This document shows positions 58,939 to 64,000 of a stretch of 64,000 nucleotides of DNA, one piece after another. Position numbers and translations under genes: made by a program. Position 1 is the stretch's first letter. The number at the start of each line of letters is the position of its first letter. The DNA is from Colias croceus (taxonomy: Eukaryota > Arthropoda > Insecta > Lepidoptera > Pieridae), in NCBI RefSeq assembly GCF_905220415.1, contig NC_059548.1:1428501-1492500 (forward strand), written 5' to 3'. Under the pieces are notes generated by a model. The model saw nothing but the letters and a program-made list of their open reading frames with translations. It had not been told where the DNA came from and ran no database searches.

Positions 58939-59739
58939 GGTTAGACCATTATTAACGGTCTGTGCTTGTAAACAGAACGCACGCGCCACGCGTTCGGTCC
59001 TATGTGCTGATAGGTCAAACCATTGTGGCGCCAAAAACGGCCGAGTGACCGGCGAAAATGTCCGATGTCATTCTATCGCGTCCGTGTGCGGTCACAAAGT
59101 CAATGGAATAGTGTTTCTTCTTCACATAGGCATTTTTGTACAACGATAAAGTAGCACTTTTTAAAGGCATAAGGACTAATAATGTTTGTAGACCTTAACC
59201 AAACAAATAAAATTCGGGGCATAACACTATATCTCAAGGTACGACATCCTGAATATTTAATTTCAAGAAGCATAAAGTTATATCTGAAATTACGTATTAT
59301 TTTTGCCAACAATCCTTGTAGGATAAAGTCGAATGACAAAATTGTCCCTTCGTTACGAATAATATAATTTAAAAGCATAAAAGCTGAAGTCAATATTCGA
59401 CTTTCTAATTAAACCAAAATTTTAAGCATAAATACTGTACTTGCTATTAAGCCTTATTCCACAATATAAATTTGGAAATTCGAGAGATTCGACCTTATGC
59501 TTTTGTATTATTATCAGAACAAAAAGAGCTAGAAATATGATTGTTATATGCATAGAAAGAGCGCGAGATACTGGTTTCAGTTGACCATTAAAGATATTTT
59601 ACTCTGATGTCGACATTCGACCTTATGCATCTCAGGTCGAGAATTATCAGTTAAAACTGGAAATATAAAACCGTATTTTATAAATTCGCTTTAAAATGAT
59701 GCTGATTCACAAAACAATTTGGGCAACATTTAACAATCT

Positions 59740-59907
59740 TCACAATGTTTTATTTTCCGTAATAAAGACACATTTAAAACTATGTAGACTATGAGATCTT
59801 TGAAAATCGCAATGCTGCAATTCATAAGGTAGACTGCGGTCCCGCAGAACTTTAAAAATTTCTTCCTTTTCTCCTAATTCAAATTCCTTTGTTACTGGAC
59901 TTATGGC
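59740..59907 (-). CDS. Possible terminal exon of an unknown gene
   Basis: After an acceptor-like TTTTATACCAG the minus strand reads AISPVTKEFELGEKEEIFKV, LRDRSLPYELQHCDFQRSHS, LHSFKCVFITENKTL and a TGA stop. An AATAAA overlaps the last codons. The composition is protein-like, but I find no partner exon upstream and recognise no family. It may be a real last exon whose other exons are beyond the window, a retroposed fragment, or chance. Confidence 0.3.
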   Translation of the reverse strand, partial: AISPVTKEFELGEKEEIFKVLRDRSLPYELQHCDFQRSHSLHSFKCVFITENKTL

Positions 59908-60192
59908 CTGGTATAAAATCATAAAAGTAAGAAAATTATTTAATTGTAGTACATAATAAAACAAATTAGACGTGAAATGAAATTATTAAAGTATTCCTCT
60001 AGTTAAATAAGTATACCTTCGTATTTGGGTATTCCTTATTCTATACAGGTATCAGTATGAACTATAAATCCCTGTCTTTTGACAAACCGCAGTAACATAA
60101 TTTCCCATTCATAATATAGCCAAATGAGGAACATGAAACTTTACGACCGTATATTGAGTCTAAGCGTATACTCGTATCAAACATAATACATC

Positions 60193-60443
60193 TACTAATA
60201 TTATAAATACGGAAGTAAACCTTGTCTGTCCGTCTGCCTGTCTCTTTTTGTTCTTTAATCACTACATAGTATAAAACAAAGTCGCTAATTCTCTGTCCCT
60301 TTGTATGCTTAAATTTTTAAAACTACGCAACGGATTTTGATGCGGTTTTTTTTAATATATAGAGTGATTCAAGAGGAAGGTTTTAGTATATAATTTATTA
60401 GGCTTTAGACAAAGCGGGCGAAGCCGCGGGCGGTAAGCTAGTA
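60193..60443 (+). repeat. '...CTAG' short element with GTCT/GTCC microsatellite
   Basis: ACTAATATTATAAATACGGA, CTTGTCTGTCCGTCTGCCTG, ACGCAACGGATTTTGATGCG, ending GGGCGAAGCCGCGGGCGGTA and AGCTAG. Confidence 0.82.
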
Positions 60444-62072
60444 GAAAATAATTTCAAATACTTGAACTTTGGAAATTTTAAATAGGTATCTACTCTTAAA
60501 CTATTATAATATATTTATACATTAATGTCTTAGCCGGCTCTTAGTAGACGTAGATAAAGGTAATGAGGCACTGAATTCAATTAATTGTCGGGTTAAGGCG
60601 ATAAGTGCTGGTTAGGTATTTATTCGAGCTTCGGCAAAATGTACCTATACCAAATCCTAGTTACTTTTATAATATTTTAAACAAATTATGCATATACATA
60701 TTTGGAACAATGGTAACATTTTTTTCACATAATATAATTAATTTAACCTAGGTATCTGATATTATCAAACCGATTTAAGTATAATTAAATTTTCCGATTA
60801 TAAACTTCATTTTTGTGTATCGATTACTATTATTATACTATGGTGTATTCTTTGTTCTTTGAATCCAAAATCAGTTGAGAAAAAAAGAAAGCTGCAAAAG
60901 TAGATTCATCTTCCCACGTACCTAGTAGATATTTAAGAGAAAGATAACTTACTATAAAACTTTTAAACTAAGAATAACAAAAACACTCACAACAACTAAC
61001 AACTACTACAATATTAAAAATATGTTAATATGTTTACCTATTGTGTATTTTCACAATAAAACGGGTGAATAGATATTTTTTGATTGTACCATACATATAG
61101 ATTTAAGCTTCAAGGTCTCATGGCGGAAAGAAAGCTCGTATAAAAAATAACATTTTAATAAGTCGCATCCCACTACAAATTCAATATTATTAATAGATTT
61201 ATTAGCTTGCAATCGATTTATCCTACACAGAAACTTACGAAAACCGCAATTCAAATACAATCAAAGAATAAGTACACACAGAACCATCAAAAGTTCCATC
61301 AAACGATATGAATAGCGCATAGGCCCGTTTCCAGTTGATACCGCACTCGAGGCGCCCTCTCAGAGGCCCGATCGAATTCCGCGCACGCCAGCCTACAACG
61401 CTCGCAGTAATTACATTACTATTACATAGCCTGAATTTCGTTTACACACGTGTTATGCAAATTGGAGTTTAAAGAGAATTTCGGGTGTATGGGATAATTG
61501 TTAAGGCATTAGACGACAAATAGAATTTAGCGTGTGAGGAATTTTATGCGAATATTGCCTTTTGTAAAGAGAATTATTACTGTTCAGGTAATCTACGTTA
61601 AAGTACAAGAAAATGACACATAATATATATGTAAATATCTAGTCAAAAAGTTTTAAGGCTTTATAAACATATCGTAAAACTTAGCAAGTAAATTATTATT
61701 AGTACTCATATGAATCATATTTAATCCATTAGCTAAGTTGCTAAGTAATTACGTGTTTTTATTAGATTAAATGTATCATATTTACAAAGACTTAATTTAA
61801 AAAATCTATTATCTAAATTTTAAGCTTCGGTATTAGTTAATATACCAATACTGAAGCAAATACAAACCGCCAGGGACTCTTTATGATCCACCAATCCACT
61901 TATAAAACTTTTTAATCTACTTTACTTCTTTCTACGAAGTAATAATTTTCCAATATTTCCTAATAACTTTCCACTCATAATTCAAGGTACTATGCTAGTC
62001 TAAGAATATTAGATGCAGTAATATTAGAAAAAACAATTAATTTTAAGTCGTACGTAAGCTCAATCCTACTTG

Positions 62073-62287
62073 ATATTATAAATGCGAAAGCTTGTGAGGA
62101 TGTGTATGTGTTTGTTACTCTTTCACGCAAATACTACTGAACCGATTACAATGAAATTTAGCACACATATATAGGGTAGCTTGGATTAACACATAGGGTA
62201 GGTTTTATCCCGGAAATCCCACGGGAACGGGAACTATGCGGGTTTTTCTTTGAAAACGCGGGCGAAGCCGCAGGCGGAAAGCTGTAG
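62073..62287 (+). repeat. '...CTAG' short element, full-length
   Basis: GATATTATAAATGCGAAAGC, CTACTGAACCGATTACAATG, ATCCCACGGGAACGGGAACT, CGCGGGCGAAGCCGCAGGCG, ending AAAGCTGTAG. Confidence 0.85.
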
Positions 62288-62426
62288 TAGATAATAATTG
62301 GAAGGATAAAGGAAAGAAAAAGCAATTTAATATTTAGGATTATTTTTTCACATATTTCAAGGAAATCATAAACTCTTAGTAAAAATGCGACTTGTTAAAA
62401 ATTGTAAAATAATATTAGTACATTTA

Positions 62427-62600
62427 TGGCCGATTTTTCAATCCTTGGATAAAACTTACCCGTCTATTAAAGTATTACACGATAATATTAAAATGTAACC
62501 TGTATACTGTCAAATACGGACAATTAGAATACATTTTGAAATGGTAGTTTAATACATTATTTGACGAATAAGTTTTAACCAAGGATTGAAAAATCAGCCC
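62427..62600. mobile_element. Harbinger-like MITE, GGCCGATTTTTCAATCC family, copy 3
   Basis: TGGCCGATTTTTCAATCCTT to GGATTGAAAAATCAGCCC, flanked by TTA at 62424-62426 and 62601-62603. Confidence 0.87.
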
Positions 62601-62965
62601 TTAGTGGAAGCTCGAATAAATAACCAGCACCTATCGCGTCAAGTCGACAATTAATTGAATTTGGTGCCTCATTAACTCTATTATAGTCTACTAAGTGCTG
62701 CTAAGACGTTTTAGAATAATATATTAATTTCATTTTAAATTTACTTTACACCGTTTAACCGCACAGCAAAATGTATGTTTAATTATTTTGTGACATTAAA
62801 ATTAATAATTGTATTTTTTTTTTCATCTATGCAAAATCGAACTACAATGTATAAGACAAACACACTATGTACGTAACAACATATAGCAAAGCCAAGCCAG
62901 CCTTTAAAACCTTTCTAAACATACGTTATCCCTTTAAAAAAAAAACTAAATCCTATAATCTTTAT

Positions 62966-63525
62966 GCACTATGCTTTTAGTTCGATTACTTTTAACAAAG
63001 CTCATATGGCGCTTCAATGTATGTCGCAGGTAAATTGTATAATTTTGTCGTTTACAAATGGCGTCGTCAGTTGAAACGAATGAACGTATGAAAATACGTT
63101 GTACGTGTAACGTGTTGAGAATTTCCACAAGGAGCCGGTTGCAAGCTGACGGAACACTTTTTCGGGGGATCCTATTTCTTTGCATTTAGAATTACAATAT
63201 TGATCTTTTTAAAGTGTGAAGTCCCGTGTCCTCTAGAGGGGTATAGGGCAGATACATTATGCATACATCTGTTTCACTGATCGATTTTTTTAGGGACAAG
63301 TAGGTATTCAACATTATGTTTCCAGAACCCCTTTAACCGAAACAATAAATTCTGAATCTAAATGCTCGGCATATTTATTTGTGTAATACCTTGCCATATT
63401 ACGAAATATCGAACGTTTGCTAAGACGGACGCTTGTAAACGGCGAAATTATACGCTTTACCTGCGACATTTTCACTATGCTTTTAGTTCCTACATTAACA
63501 TTATTATAACAAAGCTAGCTCATAT
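62966..63525. repeat. Mixed direct and inverted local duplication
   Basis: Block A (CACTATGCTTTTAGTTC plus ACAAAGCT and CTCATAT) occurs near 62968-63006 and again, direct, at 63475-63523. Block B (TGTCGCAGGTAAATTGTATA...GTTTACAA, 63021-63057) occurs inverted at about 63433-63470 as TTGTAAACGGCGAAATTATA...ACCTGCGACA. Confidence 0.65.
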
Positions 63526-63696
63526 ATCGTATAAGCTTCCGATAATAGAATGATCTCCATATCTTGCAGGCAGCATCTTCTATTGTGTATAAATCGCCTT
63601 AGCTCCACGTTGTTCGCTCTAAAAGGATATACTTATTATGATTTGGATTAGAGGATTTTGTGTATTTGTATTAGCGACACATAGGGACTTAATAAA

Positions 63697-64000
63697 CAAA
63701 AGCTTAAAGGAGTTTTATCGACTTATAGTTTAAGACTAATGTAGTACCTAATTAGCGATACCTAATCCGACTTTTTTCTACATTTAAAAGATGCAGTATT
63801 GTAGAATGTGTAAAAAAATTGATGCCTTTAAGGAGTGTAACAGACTTATAACTTTATAAGTAGTTTAAGTTGTAATTAGCTTAATCCTTAATCAGTTTTT
63901 ATTACATCAAAAATAGCAGATTATTATTCAATATGTAAAAAAATGTATGTTTTTATGGAGTGTAATCGACTTAAAGTTTAAGACGTAGTAATTAGCTAAA
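63697..64000. repeat. Degenerate tandem repeat, unit about 122 bp, running off the window
   Basis: Three units share AAGGAGT(G/T)(T/A)A(A/T)(C/T)(A/G)GACTTA, (A/G)TTTAAG and TAATTAGC. Their GGAGT words lie near 63711, 63832 and 63957. The array may continue to the right. Confidence 0.65.

Larger units (their letters stand above)
58076..59739. other. Upstream region of the nested gene with an inverted duplication
   Basis: It contains two inverted arms and a short element, listed separately, then a relatively GC-rich patch at 58940-59100. From 59160 to 59640 the words GCATAA(A/G) and ATTCGACCTTATGC recur irregularly. No gene is supported. Confidence 0.5.
59908..64000 (-). other. Right end of the large PKC intron
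   Basis: AT-rich, with two '...CTAG' elements, one MITE and two groups of local duplications listed separately. A GC-rich patch at 61321-61410 shows no C1A or pseudosubstrate coding in any frame. Confidence 0.5.

Noticed and set aside
61321..61410. Missing upstream PKC exon in a GC-rich patch
   Set aside because: No frame gives the pseudosubstrate or the H-x12-C-x2-C start of C1A on the minus strand.
1..64000. CRISPR arrays, bacterial operons, integrated viral genomes
   Set aside because: No regularly spaced repeats with unique spacers, no prokaryotic gene packing, and no viral structural or replication genes were seen.

Overview
This is AT-rich animal nuclear DNA with GT-AG introns. The organism is most likely a moth or butterfly (Lepidoptera). 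Two things point there: the proteins are insect-like (the protein kinase C reads as an ortholog of fly Pkc53E), and the non-coding DNA is full of repeats typical of lepidopteran genomes. These include short elements ending in 'gggcgaagccg...ctag' with GTCT microsatellites, and LINE tails with the 'gagatcgctg...gcgataag' hairpin. The species cannot be named from the sequence.

Layout. 128-1269 (+) holds the last three exons of an SLC17-type MFS transporter, followed by a long 3'UTR. 3808-9054 (-) is a complete two-exon POLR1A, the largest subunit of RNA polymerase I. 9055-11577 has a tRNA-like repeat, an inverted partial copy of the next gene's promoter, and a decayed THAP-domain pseudogene (-). 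11578-12706 (+) is a complete three-exon SZRD1. 12707-18182 is repeat-rich intergenic DNA. 18183-20173 (+) is a complete four-exon TTC36. 24903-39144 (-) carries twelve exons of a classical protein kinase C, from inside C1A to the stop codon. Its pseudosubstrate and first C1A exon are not in the window, so everything from 39145 to the right edge is probably one intron of more than 24.8 kb. That intron holds a small unrecognised three-exon gene at 57315-58075 (-), a possible orphan terminal exon at 59740-59907 (-), and many mobile-element remains.

The genes do not form one pathway. POLR1A makes rRNA, SZRD1 is an RNA-associated SUZ-domain protein, TTC36 is a TPR protein, and PKC is a calcium- and lipid-activated kinase.

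The strongest biological signal is in PKC. Two C1B exons of identical length (112 nt) and identical phase lie in tandem (34781-34892 and 34385-34496). The reading frame forces exactly one of them to be used, and the second encodes histidine where the first has tyrosine at C1 position 22, a residue known to tune diacylglycerol affinity. Other notable items are an 882-bp element with perfect 87-bp terminal inverted repeats, a 1.2-kb foldback-like element with mirrored CTCGAGCGCGTCAGAT motifs, a perfect 21-bp hairpin, a pre-miRNA-like hairpin, and a young inverted duplication next to the nested gene.
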